Origin: Brucella tritici
GTDB lineage: Bacteria > Pseudomonadota > Alphaproteobacteria > Rhizobiales > Rhizobiaceae
Direction: 5' to 3'
NCBI RefSeq assembly: GCF_008932295.1
Contig: NZ_WBWA01000030.1
Span: 1-60,833 of the forward strand
DNA: 60,833 bases
The notes under the pieces were generated by a model. That model did not search any database, had not been told where the DNA came from, and saw only the letters and a list, made by a program, of their open reading frames with translations. Below are positions 42,734 through 51,296 of the stretch, in pieces. Positions within the stretch are counted from its first letter, which is position 1; the number at the start of each line of letters is the position of its first letter. A program made the position numbers and the translations under genes.

Positions 42734-43477
42734 ATGAAAATCGCGGAAGATCATGCTCCCCTCTACGCCAAGGTGGAAACATCGCTGGCAGACGATATTT
42801 CAGCCGGTATTTTGCTGACTGGCAGTCAGCTTCCTCCAGAAGATCGTTTGATAGAGCGCTTCGGTGTCAGCCGGACGACCGTTCGTAAGGCCATCGAGAA
42901 TCTGGTGGCACGCGGCCTCGTCGAAATTCGCCGTGGCAAGGGGACCTTCGTTGCTCAACCGAAGATCATGCAGGAATTGACTGAGCTGACCGGCTTTGTC
43001 GAAGACATGCAGGCGCTTGGTCGGGTCGCAACGGCGCAATTGCTCGATAAAGAAATCGTGCCTGCGGATGCAGAGGTCGCGCGGCAGCTTGCATTGCCGT
43101 CGGGAACTCTGGTGATGCGGATTCGGCGTGTTCGGCTTGCCGATGGTGTCGCCATGTCTTTGGATGAAACATATCTGCCGCGTGAAATCGGTGAGAAGAT
43201 CGTCACGCACGATCTGGACGTCGAGCCGATCTTCACCTTGCTGGAAGACAAATATAATCTGCCCCTCATAGAGGCGGAATATCGGCTGGAGGCCGTGACC
43301 GCTGCGCCGGATATTGCGGCGGCGCTCGCTGTTGCGCCCGGCAGCGCCGTATTCATGATCGAACGGACATCCTACACGGAGGGGCATCAGGCGATAGACT
43401 ACGAAAGACTTCACTATCGCGGTGATCTCATCAGTTTTGTCACGCGCCTTGCCCGGCGACCGCGCGATCGCAAATAG
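42734..43477 (+). CDS. GntR/HutC family regulator with UTRA domain
   Basis: A 247-residue regulator: GntR winged helix at residues about 7-75 (APLYAKVETSLADDISAGILLTGSQLPPEDRLIERFGVSRTTVRKAIENLVARGLVEIRRGKGTFVA) followed by a UTRA ligand domain (about 95-238) with RIRRVRLADGVAMSLDETYLP and AVFMIERTSYTEGHQAIDYERLHYRGD. No Shine-Dalgarno exists: the 30-bp palindrome ends 3 nt before the ATG, and the promoter predicts initiation at the ATG itself. It is the first gene of an operon with a TSUP transporter, a DUF1634 protein and dmpA. Confidence 0.94.
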   Translation: MKIAEDHAPLYAKVETSLADDISAGILLTGSQLPPEDRLIERFGVSRTTVRKAIENLVARGLVEIRRGKGTFVAQPKIMQELTELTGFVEDMQALGRVATAQLLDKEIVPADAEVARQLALPSGTLVMRIRRVRLADGVAMSLDETYLPREIGEKIVTHDLDVEPIFTLLEDKYNLPLIEAEYRLEAVTAAPDIAAALAVAPGSAVFMIERTSYTEGHQAIDYERLHYRGDLISFVTRLARRPRDRK

Positions 43478-43489
43478 CCGGAGGGCGAA

Positions 43490-44341
43490 ATGCTGGTTTT
43501 ATGGCTGTTCATAGCGGCTTTCGGTGCAAGTGCGCTTGGCGGTGTGCTGGGCATGGCAAGCGGCATCTTCATCGTGCCGGCTCTGACGCTGTTTTTCGGT
43601 GTGGAAATTCATGTCGCTATCGGTGCGAGCATCGTTTCGGTCATCGCCTGTTCCTGCGGCAGCGCTGCTCCGCTTTTGAAGCGGCGGCTGACCAATGTTC
43701 GGCTCGCGGTTGTTCTTGAGACGGCAACCACGCTTGGTGCGCTGACCGGCGTGTTCCTGATCGGGATCGTTTCGACTTCAGTTCTGTATGGCCTGTTCGC
43801 GGCCATTCTGGTGCTTTCCGCAAAGCAGATGCTGGTACGGAGGCGGGAGGAAAGAGGCTCAAGCGCGTCTGGTGCGCAGAGCCTCGCCACAAGCCTTCGG
43901 CTGCATTCGAGCTTTCCCGACCACATAACGGGGCGGGAGGTGCATTATCGGGTCGGTCATGTTCCGCTTGGCATGGCGCTTATGTATGGGGCGGGATTGG
44001 TCTCTGCACTCCTGGGAATTGGCTCGGGCGTTCTCAAGATTCCGGCAATGGACACGGCCTTGAAGCTTCCGATCAAGGTCTCGTCCGCCACCTCCAACTT
44101 CATGATCGGTGTTACGGCGGCTGCGAGCGCCAGCACCTATTTTGTTCGTGGTGACATCGATATCGGGATCACGGGACCGATTGCGCTCGGTTCGGTTGTC
44201 GGGGCGCTGGTCGGCGCCCGCCTGCTCATGAGCCTTCCGGCGGAAAAACTGCGCATATTCTTCGTTGCAGTCCTGCTTGTGCTCGCGGTCCAGATGCTTC
44301 TGAGCGCTTTCGGTATCGAGATCATTGGAGGTTCAAAATGA
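43490..44341 (+). CDS. TSUP family (TauE/SafE) transporter
   Basis: A 283-residue membrane protein with two homologous halves of about four helices each, as in TauE/SafE permeases: GVLGMASGIFIVPALTLFFGVEIHVAIGASIVSVIACSCGSAAPLLKR near residue 18 and YGAGLVSALLGIGSGVLKIPAMDTALKLPIKVSSATSNFMIGVTA near 166. The central loop (about 108-155) is polar. GGAGGG precedes the ATG. Its stop overlaps the DUF1634 start. Family members move sulfonates, sulfite or small organic acids, so this may import or export a substrate or product of DmpA; direction is unknown. Confidence 0.9.
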   Translation: MLVLWLFIAAFGASALGGVLGMASGIFIVPALTLFFGVEIHVAIGASIVSVIACSCGSAAPLLKRRLTNVRLAVVLETATTLGALTGVFLIGIVSTSVLYGLFAAILVLSAKQMLVRRREERGSSASGAQSLATSLRLHSSFPDHITGREVHYRVGHVPLGMALMYGAGLVSALLGIGSGVLKIPAMDTALKLPIKVSSATSNFMIGVTAAASASTYFVRGDIDIGITGPIALGSVVGALVGARLLMSLPAEKLRIFFVAVLLVLAVQMLLSAFGIEIIGGSK

Positions 44342-44643
44342 AAACTGTTGCAGACGCCCAACGCCGGGACAGGGCCATTGGTGCACTTCTATGGTATGGG
44401 ACATGGCTCGCCTCCGCCCTGATCGCAGCCGGTATCATCATGAGTGCCATTGCCCCAAAATCGCTTGTGCTGAACGGCTACGACATTGTGAAGGCCGGTG
44501 TCGGGGTATTTATTCTTTTGCCGATCACTCGGGTCGCACTGACGATGTATCTTTTCCTGCGTGAGCGTGACTATGTCTACACCGTCATTGCTGCAATGGT
44601 TCTGCTGATTATCGCAACCGGCATCGTCGTGGATTTTGGTTGA
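44338..44643 (+). CDS. DUF1634 small membrane protein
   Basis: A 101-residue protein with three hydrophobic segments (about 15-38, 50-66, 78-98) fitting DUF1634, a family usually encoded right after a TSUP transporter. It overlaps that gene by 4 nt (ATGA), so the two are probably subunits of one membrane complex. No catalytic motif is visible. Confidence 0.88.
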   Translation: MKTVADAQRRDRAIGALLWYGTWLASALIAAGIIMSAIAPKSLVLNGYDIVKAGVGVFILLPITRVALTMYLFLRERDYVYTVIAAMVLLIIATGIVVDFG

Positions 44644-44723
44644 TCAAGGCAATCTCTAAGGTAAGACATTGCGGACCTGGCCGTGCTTCGCTTGGTTCTA
44701 TCTCCATTACAGGCAGAAATAAC

Positions 44724-45851
44724 ATGACATCACAAACAACTACACGCAAACCGCGCGGCCGCGATCTGGGCCTCCCCTTTACCGGCACGACCGGCCCGCA
44801 TAATGCTATCACAGATGTCGACGGCGTGGGCGTCGGCTTCCAGACGATCATCGAGAATGAGCCACGCCCGGGCCGCAAGCGTCCTGCGCGCAGCGGTGTG
44901 ACGGCCATTCTGCCCCATATTCAGTCTGAAACTCCGGTTCCGGTCTATGCCGGTGTTCATCGCTTCAACGGCAATGGAGAAATGACCGGCACGCACTGGA
45001 TCGAAGACGGCGGCTATTTCCTCGGGCCAGTCGTCATCACCAATACACACGGCATCGGCATGGCGCATCATGCCACCGTGCGTTGGATGGTTGACCGCTA
45101 TTCCTCGACATATCAGACCGATGACTATCTCTGGATTATGCCCGTGATCGCGGAGACCTATGACGGTGCGCTCAACGACATCAACGGTTTTCCGGTTACG
45201 GAAGCCGATGTGCGCAAGGCGCTCGACAATGTTGCGTCCGGCCCGGTGCAGGAAGGCAATTGCGGCGGCGGCACTGCAATGATTACCTATGGCTTCAAGG
45301 GAGGCACTGGTACTGCATCGCGCGTGGTCGAATTTGGCGGGCGCAGTTTTACAATTGGCGCGCTGGTGCAGGCCAATCACGGCCAGCGCGATTGGCTGAC
45401 CATTGCCGGTGTGCCGGTGGGGCAGCATATGCGGGATGGTACGCCGCAGAGTCAGTTGCAGGAGCGGGGTTCGATTATCGTCGTGCTGGCGACCGATCTG
45501 CCATTGATGCCGCACCAACTGAAACGCCTTGCGCGGCGTGCAAGCATCGGTATCGGGCGCAACGGAACGCCGGGTGGCAATAATTCCGGCGATATTTTTA
45601 TTGCTTTCTCTACCGCCAACCAGCGACCGATGCAGCATCGCTCCACGCCCTTCCTGGAAGTGGAGATGGTGAATGACGAGCCGCTTGATCCCGTCTATCT
45701 GGCGGCGGTCGATAGTGTGGAGGAGGCCGTAGTCAATGCCATGCTCGCCGCCGAGGATATGGGTGGAACACCCTATGACCGGCTGCTGGTCCAGGCCATA
45801 GATCACGAACGTCTTTGCGCTGTGCTGCGCCAGTATGGGCGCCTTGCCTGA
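44724..45851 (+). CDS. dmpA: P1-family L-aminopeptidase D-amidase/D-esterase
   Basis: A 375-residue N-terminal nucleophile hydrolase that matures by self-cleavage into alpha and beta chains. Counting from ATG 44724, Tyr146 (AETYDG), Asn218 (QANHG) and the cleavage pair Gly249-Ser250 (ERGSIIVVL) fall exactly where they do in DmpA of Ochrobactrum anthropi, and the NNSGDIFIAFST segment near 286 supplies the second active-site serine and glycine-rich loop. DmpA releases N-terminal L-residues from peptides and hydrolyses D-amino acid amides and esters. There is no signal peptide, so it is cytoplasmic. It ends the gntR-TSUP-DUF1634 operon. Confidence 0.97.
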   Translation: MTSQTTTRKPRGRDLGLPFTGTTGPHNAITDVDGVGVGFQTIIENEPRPGRKRPARSGVTAILPHIQSETPVPVYAGVHRFNGNGEMTGTHWIEDGGYFLGPVVITNTHGIGMAHHATVRWMVDRYSSTYQTDDYLWIMPVIAETYDGALNDINGFPVTEADVRKALDNVASGPVQEGNCGGGTAMITYGFKGGTGTASRVVEFGGRSFTIGALVQANHGQRDWLTIAGVPVGQHMRDGTPQSQLQERGSIIVVLATDLPLMPHQLKRLARRASIGIGRNGTPGGNNSGDIFIAFSTANQRPMQHRSTPFLEVEMVNDEPLDPVYLAAVDSVEEAVVNAMLAAEDMGGTPYDRLLVQAIDHERLCAVLRQYGRLA

Positions 45852-45912
45852 CGGGCCATAGGGTCAGGTATCAAGGTTCCAATCCTGCCGGATCACGATC
45901 CGGTTCATATCA

Positions 45913-45944
45913 CACGGTTTCCGTCATGCTGATCGGAAACCGTG
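45913..45944 (+). terminator. stem-loop after dmpA
   Basis: CACGGTTTCCG / CGGAAACCGTG, an 11-bp perfect stem with a 10-nt loop, 61 nt after dmpA. No T run follows, so it may act as a Rho-assisted terminator or mRNA end rather than a classical one. Confidence 0.55.
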
Positions 45945-45968
45945 AACGCCTCCCACCATCTTGCCGTC

Positions 45969-45998
45969 TTGACAGTATTCTATCGACGGCACTACGCT
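45969..45998 (+). promoter_or_regulatory. candidate promoter of the Rbs-like operon
   Basis: TTGACA at 45969-45974, an 18-nt spacer and TACGCT at 45993-45998, about 45 nt before the binding-protein start codon. The -35 is perfect and preceded by C, as common in alphaproteobacteria. Confidence 0.55.
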
Positions 45999-46041
45999 AC
46001 AGTAACACTGCAGATTTTTACTGAAGTTAGGGGAGGAATTC

Positions 46042-47022
46042 ATGACTAAAAGTTCAATTATTACAGGACTGGGTCGGGTTTCAATTTCACGACGCCAGTT
46101 TATAACATCGAGCGCACTGGGCGCTGGTGCTCTGCTTCTACCGTCCTTGCCGTCTTTCGCAGCGGACAAGCCCAAAGTGGGTCTGGTCATGAAGTCGCTC
46201 GCCAACGAGTTCTTTAAGCAGATGCAGGCGGGTGCCGAGGACTATGCTGCCAAAAACACCGACAAGTTCTCCTTTGCTGCTGTCGGCATGAAGGACGAGC
46301 GTGATTTCGCCGCCCAGGTCGATGCGGTTGAGAACTTCATCACGCAGCAGTTCAACGTGATCGTGCTCGCTCCGGCGGATTCCAAGGCCATGGTAACGCC
46401 GGTTAAAAAGGCTCTGGAAGCCGGCATCAAGGTCATCAACATTGACGTGGCGCTCGATGAAGAGGCGAAAAAGCAGGCCGGTGTCGATCTTGCCTTCTTT
46501 GGTCCGGACAATCGCGAGGGTGCAAAGCTTGCCGGTATGGCGCTTGCCAAAGAACTCGGCAAGGGCGGCAAGGTGGTTATCCTTGAAGGCAATCCGGAAG
46601 CAGACAACGCCAAGGAGCGCAAGAAAGGTTTTGACGATGCCGTGGCTGAAGGCGGCCTGACACTGCTCGATTCCAAGACTGCACATTGGGAGACGGAAGA
46701 AGCCAACACGCTGATGACCAATTTCCTGACCCAGTATCAGGACATTCAAGGTGTGATGGCAGCCAATGACTCCATGGCGCTCGGCGTCGTCAAGGCGCTG
46801 GATGCTGCTGGAAAGTCGGGACAGATCAAGGTCGTGGGCTTCGACAACATTCCTGCCGTCCAGCCTTTGATCAAGGATGGCAAGATGCTTGCCACCGTCG
46901 ATCAGTTCGGCGCGCAGATGGCGGCCATGGGCATTGATTACGGTCTCAAGGAACTGGCGGGCGAGAAATTTTCCGGCTGGGTCAAGACGGATATCAAACT
47001 GATCACCGCCCAAGATCTCTGA
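46042..47022 (+). CDS. RbsB-type sugar-binding protein with Tat signal
   Basis: A 326-residue periplasmic binding protein of the ribose class. The N terminus carries a twin-arginine signal (SISRRQFITSSALGAGALLLPSL), unusual for this mostly Sec-exported family, with cleavage near SFAAD at about residue 41. The mature protein has KVGLVMKSLANEFFKQMQAGAEDYA, VIVLAPADSKAMVTPVKKAL, a MAANDSMALGVVKALDAAGK hinge strand and VVGFDNIPAVQPLIKDGKMLATVDQ. AGGGGAGGAATTC precedes the ATG. It begins an SBP-ATPase-permease operon, probably for ribose or a nucleoside-derived sugar. Confidence 0.93.
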   Translation: MTKSSIITGLGRVSISRRQFITSSALGAGALLLPSLPSFAADKPKVGLVMKSLANEFFKQMQAGAEDYAAKNTDKFSFAAVGMKDERDFAAQVDAVENFITQQFNVIVLAPADSKAMVTPVKKALEAGIKVINIDVALDEEAKKQAGVDLAFFGPDNREGAKLAGMALAKELGKGGKVVILEGNPEADNAKERKKGFDDAVAEGGLTLLDSKTAHWETEEANTLMTNFLTQYQDIQGVMAANDSMALGVVKALDAAGKSGQIKVVGFDNIPAVQPLIKDGKMLATVDQFGAQMAAMGIDYGLKELAGEKFSGWVKTDIKLITAQDL

Positions 47023-47055
47023 ACCCGAAATTTCTGAAATATTGCCAATTTTCGG

Positions 47056-47074
47056 GCGGCGCCCGTAGCGCCGC
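47056..47074 (+). other. intercistronic stem-loop after the binding-protein gene
   Basis: GCGGCGC / GCGCCGC with a 5-nt loop and no T run, between the binding-protein and ATPase genes. Third example of this placement in the window. Confidence 0.5.
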
Positions 47075-47103
47075 TCCTCCTCACCCGGCAGGCAGGAACA
47101 GAC

Positions 47104-48609
47104 ATGCAGTCAGCCGACGCCATTTTAAGATTGGAAAATGTCGGCAAGACCTTTCCGGGTGTAGTTGCGTTGGATGGTATCACGCTGGAGCTGCAGCGTG
47201 GCGAGACGCATATCATCCTGGGCGAAAACGGCGCCGGCAAGTCGACCCTCATCAAACTTCTCGCTGGCATATATCAGCCCGACACGGGCGAGATTTTTCT
47301 GAACGGCCAGCCCTACAAGCCAAAGACCCCGCATGATGCGCAGGTTCAGGGTATTCGCATCGTTCATCAGGAACTCAACCTGCTGTCGCATCTTTCCATT
47401 GCCGAAAACCTGATGCTGGAAAGCCTTCCGAGGCGCTTCGGGATCATGGATCGGGCAACGCTGAACCGCCGCGCCGAAGAGCTTTTGGCTGAGGTCGGCC
47501 TGGCGGTCGATCCGCGTATGCCGGTTTCGGAGCTGGGCGTTGCGCAAATGCAGTTGGTCGAGATCGCCAAGGCGCTCGGTTATGACAGCAAACTGCTGGT
47601 TCTGGACGAGCCGACGGCGACATTGACGCCGCCGGAAATCGAGCGGTTGTTTGCGATCATCAAGCGTCTGAAGGCGAAAGGTGTCACGATCATCTACATC
47701 TCCCACCGTCTGCACGAGGTTTTCGAGATTGGCGACCGCGTGACGGTTTTGCGCAATGGCAGACTGGTCGAGACGCGCGATCTGCAGGGGTTGAGCGTGC
47801 CGGATCTGGTACGCATGATGATCGGCCGCGACATTGCGGATGAGTACAGCTTCAATGCGGATATCAGGCCCGGCGCTGTCGCCTTGGCGGTGAGGGATGT
47901 GAAGCGCAACAATGGCGCCCCGCCTGTTTCGTTCTCGGTGCGCCATGGAGAAATTCTTGGTGTCGCCGGTCTGGTCGGGTCAGGCCGTACCGAGGTGATG
48001 CGCGCAATCTTCGGCGCCGATCCAAGATCGGCAGGGGAAATCGATATAGATGGAAGGCCGGTAAATATCCGTGATCCGCGCGATGCGGTGCGCAACGGCC
48101 TTGGTTTCTTGACGGAAGACCGCAAGAGCCAGGGGTTGCTGCTTGACATGCCTGTCTATGTCAACGCCACGATCACCGACCTGAAAAAAATCTCGCACGG
48201 TGGTCTGCTGGACGGTAGCGTGGAGAAAAGTGCGGTGGCTGAACTGGTCGAGCGGTTGCGCGTCAAGACGGCATCCATCGATACGCCGGTACGTAACCTC
48301 TCCGGCGGTAATCAGCAAAAGGTGGTTCTGGCAAAATGGCTGTTTCGCGGTTCGTCCACACTGATACTCGATGAACCGACACGTGGGGTCGATGTTGGCG
48401 CCAGGCGAGAGATTTATCAACTTCTGTGGATGCTGGCCGCCAACCAGAAGGCAATTATCATGATTTCCTCGGATCTGCCCGAGCTGATCGGCATGTGTCA
48501 CCGCATCATTGTTTTCTCCAACGGCAAACTGGTGGGGGAATTGGACCGGTCGCAATTCGACCAGGAGCGTATTCTTTCGCTCGCTTATCAGGAGCATGTT
48601 CACGCATGA
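47104..48609 (+). CDS. RbsA-type sugar ABC transporter double ATPase
   Basis: A 501-residue fused ATPase. Domain 1: Walker A GENGAGKST, Walker B LLVLDEPTATL, degenerate signature ELGVAQMQ. Domain 2: Walker A replaced by GLVGSGRTE, good signature LSGGNQQK and intact Walker B LILDEPTRGVDVG. This is the usual RbsA pattern of one functional composite site. It overlaps the permease gene by 4 nt (ATGA). Confidence 0.95.
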   Translation: MQSADAILRLENVGKTFPGVVALDGITLELQRGETHIILGENGAGKSTLIKLLAGIYQPDTGEIFLNGQPYKPKTPHDAQVQGIRIVHQELNLLSHLSIAENLMLESLPRRFGIMDRATLNRRAEELLAEVGLAVDPRMPVSELGVAQMQLVEIAKALGYDSKLLVLDEPTATLTPPEIERLFAIIKRLKAKGVTIIYISHRLHEVFEIGDRVTVLRNGRLVETRDLQGLSVPDLVRMMIGRDIADEYSFNADIRPGAVALAVRDVKRNNGAPPVSFSVRHGEILGVAGLVGSGRTEVMRAIFGADPRSAGEIDIDGRPVNIRDPRDAVRNGLGFLTEDRKSQGLLLDMPVYVNATITDLKKISHGGLLDGSVEKSAVAELVERLRVKTASIDTPVRNLSGGNQQKVVLAKWLFRGSSTLILDEPTRGVDVGARREIYQLLWMLAANQKAIIMISSDLPELIGMCHRIIVFSNGKLVGELDRSQFDQERILSLAYQEHVHA

Positions 48610-49619
48610 CGGACCCCACTTCTCCATCTGCCCAACACCCCGGTGCTGTCGATCGCCAGAAGCTGAAACGCTTCCTGTTGCGTGATGCCGGCGTATTTCT
48701 GGCGTTGATCCTGATAACGCTGGTATTTTCCATCACCGCGCCCTATTTCGCAACGTCGGGCAATGCGCTGAAGATTTTCGTTCAGATTGCGATCAATACG
48801 GTCCTTGCGGCAGGTATGACCTTTGTCATCCTAACTGGCGGCATAGACCTTTCCGTTGGCTCGGTGCTTGCCTTATGTACGGTTGTGGGCGCGCTTATTA
48901 TGACCTCTGGTCTGGAGCCTGCCTTGTCCATCCCGCTGGCTGTTCTGGCATGTATTGCCGTTGGCGGGCTTTGCGGGTTCATCAACGGCAAGGTGTCGAC
49001 CTACTGGAAAATCCCGTCGTTTATTGTCACGCTGGGCATGCTCAATATCGCAGCCGGTGCGGCACGTGTCGTCTCCAACAATTCCACTATCACCGGGCTT
49101 CCGCAGGGTTTTGTCGATTTCGGTAATCTGATTGTCGGCGGTTTCCTGCCGTCGATTTTCCTGATCGCGGTGGCTGTGATCGCCATTGGCTGGTTTGTGC
49201 TGCGCTTTACCGTTTTCGGGCGTATGATTTACGCGGTCGGTGCCAATGACGAGGCGGTGCGCCTGTCCGGTCACAATCCAGATGCCTACAAGATCGCTGC
49301 GTTTGTCATTTCCGGTGTCACTGCCGGTATTGCTGCGATTGTGTATCTCCTGCGCCTGAACATCGGCAGCCCGATTGCGGGCGTCGGCTATGAACTCAAC
49401 GCGATCGCAGCCGTCATCATTGGCGGGACAAGTCTTTTCGGCGGCAAGGGATCAATCGTGGGCACGCTGGCCGGTGCCTGTATCCTGCAGGTGCTGGCGA
49501 CCGGCCTGCAATTGCTCGGCATCGGTGATAACTACAAACCGATCATTATCGGTACGGTGATTATCCTCGCGGTGATTGTGGATACCTATCGCGAGAGGCT
49601 GTTGCGGCGTATTCGCTGA
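48606..49619 (+). CDS. RbsC-type sugar ABC transporter permease
   Basis: A 337-residue permease with eight or more hydrophobic segments: TGGIDLSVGSVLALCTVVGAL near residue 78, GGLCGFINGKVSTYWKIPSFIVTLGMLNIAAG near 120, the ATPase-contact loop GANDEAVRLSGHNPDAYKI near 216, and GGTSLFGGKGSIVGTLAGA near 275. The start overlaps the ATPase stop. Only one permease is present, so a homodimer is expected. It ends at a bidirectional terminator shared with the nucleoside hydrolase. Confidence 0.95.
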   Translation: MTDPTSPSAQHPGAVDRQKLKRFLLRDAGVFLALILITLVFSITAPYFATSGNALKIFVQIAINTVLAAGMTFVILTGGIDLSVGSVLALCTVVGALIMTSGLEPALSIPLAVLACIAVGGLCGFINGKVSTYWKIPSFIVTLGMLNIAAGAARVVSNNSTITGLPQGFVDFGNLIVGGFLPSIFLIAVAVIAIGWFVLRFTVFGRMIYAVGANDEAVRLSGHNPDAYKIAAFVISGVTAGIAAIVYLLRLNIGSPIAGVGYELNAIAAVIIGGTSLFGGKGSIVGTLAGACILQVLATGLQLLGIGDNYKPIIIGTVIILAVIVDTYRERLLRRIR

Positions 49620-49661
49620 CCGCGCTATCAAAGGGTTACGTTGAAGCGAGTGAAAGGCTTC

Positions 49662-49697
49662 AACCCGGCGCTTTATATTTCGCATCGCGCCGGGTTT
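49662..49697. terminator. bidirectional terminator
   Basis: AACCCGGCGC / GCGCCGGGTT with a 15-nt loop between convergent permease and nucleoside hydrolase genes. A smaller overlapping hairpin TTGAAGC/GCTTCAA precedes it at 49641-49663. Confidence 0.75.
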
Positions 49698-49707
49698 GGA
49701 GTGGAGC

Positions 49708-50970
49708 TTATTTCTTCGTGCCGGTTGTCAGCGGGACCACGATCTCCTTCCAGAACTTGTCTTCATCGATGTAATTCTGAATGGCCGCCTTCTGAGTGCC
49801 AACTGGTCCCGGCTTAGCTTCAGCATTGCCACCAATGTCATTGTTGGTGAATGCAAGGCTTCGGCCATAGTCCAGACCCATCTCCGTATTCACGTCGACA
49901 TAAACACCGGTGGCGGGTGCGGCTGTTCCATCCTTCGGGCGGGGAGCGTTGTTCCATGCGAGCACAATCGACGGGTCGATGACATAAGCGGCTGCAAAAA
50001 GGTCCCACACATTGTCGGGTCCGAATGTGGTTCCGCCTTCCGCCTTGATCCGTTCTTCCCGGGCAAGCCAGAGTTTCTGAATGCCCGGAAGGCTGCCGTC
50101 TACCATTTTCCGATAGAGGTCTTCCGGCATTCCGCCCGTATGTTCATTGGCTTCCAGGCCCGAGATCACCTGATTTCCATATGCCTTGAAAGTTTTGGAA
50201 TTTGGATCGCCCCATTTTGACCGGACGCTGATCTTGGCGGCTTCAGGGTCGGCCCACCAGTTGAACTCCGCCGATGCTGACGAGTTTCCGGGGACATAGA
50301 ATGCGCCGCCCATATAGACGATTTCGGCGACCTTCGACGGAAAGCTCGGGTCCTTGAGAATGGCGCGTGCGATATTTGTGAGCGGTCCGATTGCTACCAG
50401 TTTGACCTGGCCGGGATATTTGTTGACCGTGTCGACGAGGAAATCGACGGCGTCCTTGTTGCCATCCGGGTCCGGATTATCCAGACCATATACTCGTTTA
50501 TAGGATGGCGCTTCGCCATATTTGTGCTTGTAAACATCGGACCATTTTGTCGAGGGATCGGCATCAATCTCGTTGCCCGCATCCGGTCGCAGATAGCCTC
50601 CCCAGCCGGTAATGGGGCTGATTTGCAATTCGGCTGCCAGCACTTCCGGAGTGGCTTTGTTTCCTCGCCAGTTGCGAATGCCGTATCGGCTGCCTTCATA
50701 GATGGGAACTTCGGAGCCCAACGCTTCCAGTTGTCGGACGCCTGCAGCTACCCCGGCTGGCATGGGTGTATTTCCTGACACGACGGTCACGCCGAGCAGG
50801 TCGATGTTGGGAGCGCGCTCGAGCAGAAGCATTGCGGTGCCATCGTCAAAGAGTTCGACCATGTCCGCGTCCAAAATGACTTTCGTGCGAGATTCCTGCG
50901 AAAATGCAACACCGGATACTGCCAGTGAGCAAGTCAAAGTCCAGGCAAAGATAGACGGCCTGATATCCAT
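49708..50970 (-). CDS. exported nucleoside hydrolase-family protein
   Basis: A 420-residue protein of the inosine-uridine preferring nucleoside hydrolase fold, preceded by a Sec signal peptide (residues about 1-24, FAWTLTCSLAVSGVAFSQ). The calcium-site motif reads ILDADMVELFDDGTAM (usual DxDxxxDDxxA, with an insertion-like ELF), GVTVVSGNTPMP is present, and the conserved EFNWWADPEAAKI supplies the Asn and Asp of the active site. At over 395 mature residues it is larger than cytoplasmic enzymes (~315). GGGAGG precedes ATG 50970. It probably splits nucleosides in the periplasm. It is convergent with an Rbs-like importer. Confidence 0.85.
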   Translation of the reverse strand: MDIRPSIFAWTLTCSLAVSGVAFSQESRTKVILDADMVELFDDGTAMLLLERAPNIDLLGVTVVSGNTPMPAGVAAGVRQLEALGSEVPIYEGSRYGIRNWRGNKATPEVLAAELQISPITGWGGYLRPDAGNEIDADPSTKWSDVYKHKYGEAPSYKRVYGLDNPDPDGNKDAVDFLVDTVNKYPGQVKLVAIGPLTNIARAILKDPSFPSKVAEIVYMGGAFYVPGNSSASAEFNWWADPEAAKISVRSKWGDPNSKTFKAYGNQVISGLEANEHTGGMPEDLYRKMVDGSLPGIQKLWLAREERIKAEGGTTFGPDNVWDLFAAAYVIDPSIVLAWNNAPRPKDGTAAPATGVYVDVNTEMGLDYGRSLAFTNNDIGGNAEAKPGPVGTQKAAIQNYIDEDKFWKEIVVPLTTGTKK

Positions 50971-51296
50971 TCTGTCCTCCCTTTGTGGTGATCTGCGTTG
51001 GTAAAACGCAGCATTAGGATAGAATATCACGCAGTTTTTCTTGTCAATATCAGCGGATACTGTATGGCCGTATGTTAAAGGAAGACGGTTCTGATCTGTA
51101 TTCAATGATAATAGATTGGTTTCGGAAATTCAGCGTATCAAATAAACCTGCACGCCTCATGAGTGGATTGTGGCTACCGTCAGTCCCGAACGGCTTTCTG
51201 CAGTAAACCACATTGCATATCGCGGCGCGCAATGTGTTCCCACAGGTCGTTTGTCGGTCGGCGCAACAGGCCGACCGACGAAGCTTGTACGCCAGC
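50971..51296. other. intergenic region between glpV and the nucleoside hydrolase gene
   Basis: 326 nt, which must contain the nucleoside hydrolase promoter on the minus strand. It holds a GTCGGTCGGC / GCCGACCGAC stem-loop (51253-51279) close to the glpV stop. On the plus strand CTTGTC-N17-TATGGC near 51043-51071 is a weak promoter-like pair with nothing obvious to transcribe. No gene is supported. Confidence 0.4.
51253..51279 (-). terminator. stem-loop at end of the glp importer operon
   Basis: GTCGGTCGGC / GCCGACCGAC, a 10-bp perfect stem with a 7-nt loop, 18 nt beyond the glpV stop on the minus strand. It lacks a proper T run, so termination may need Rho. Confidence 0.6.
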
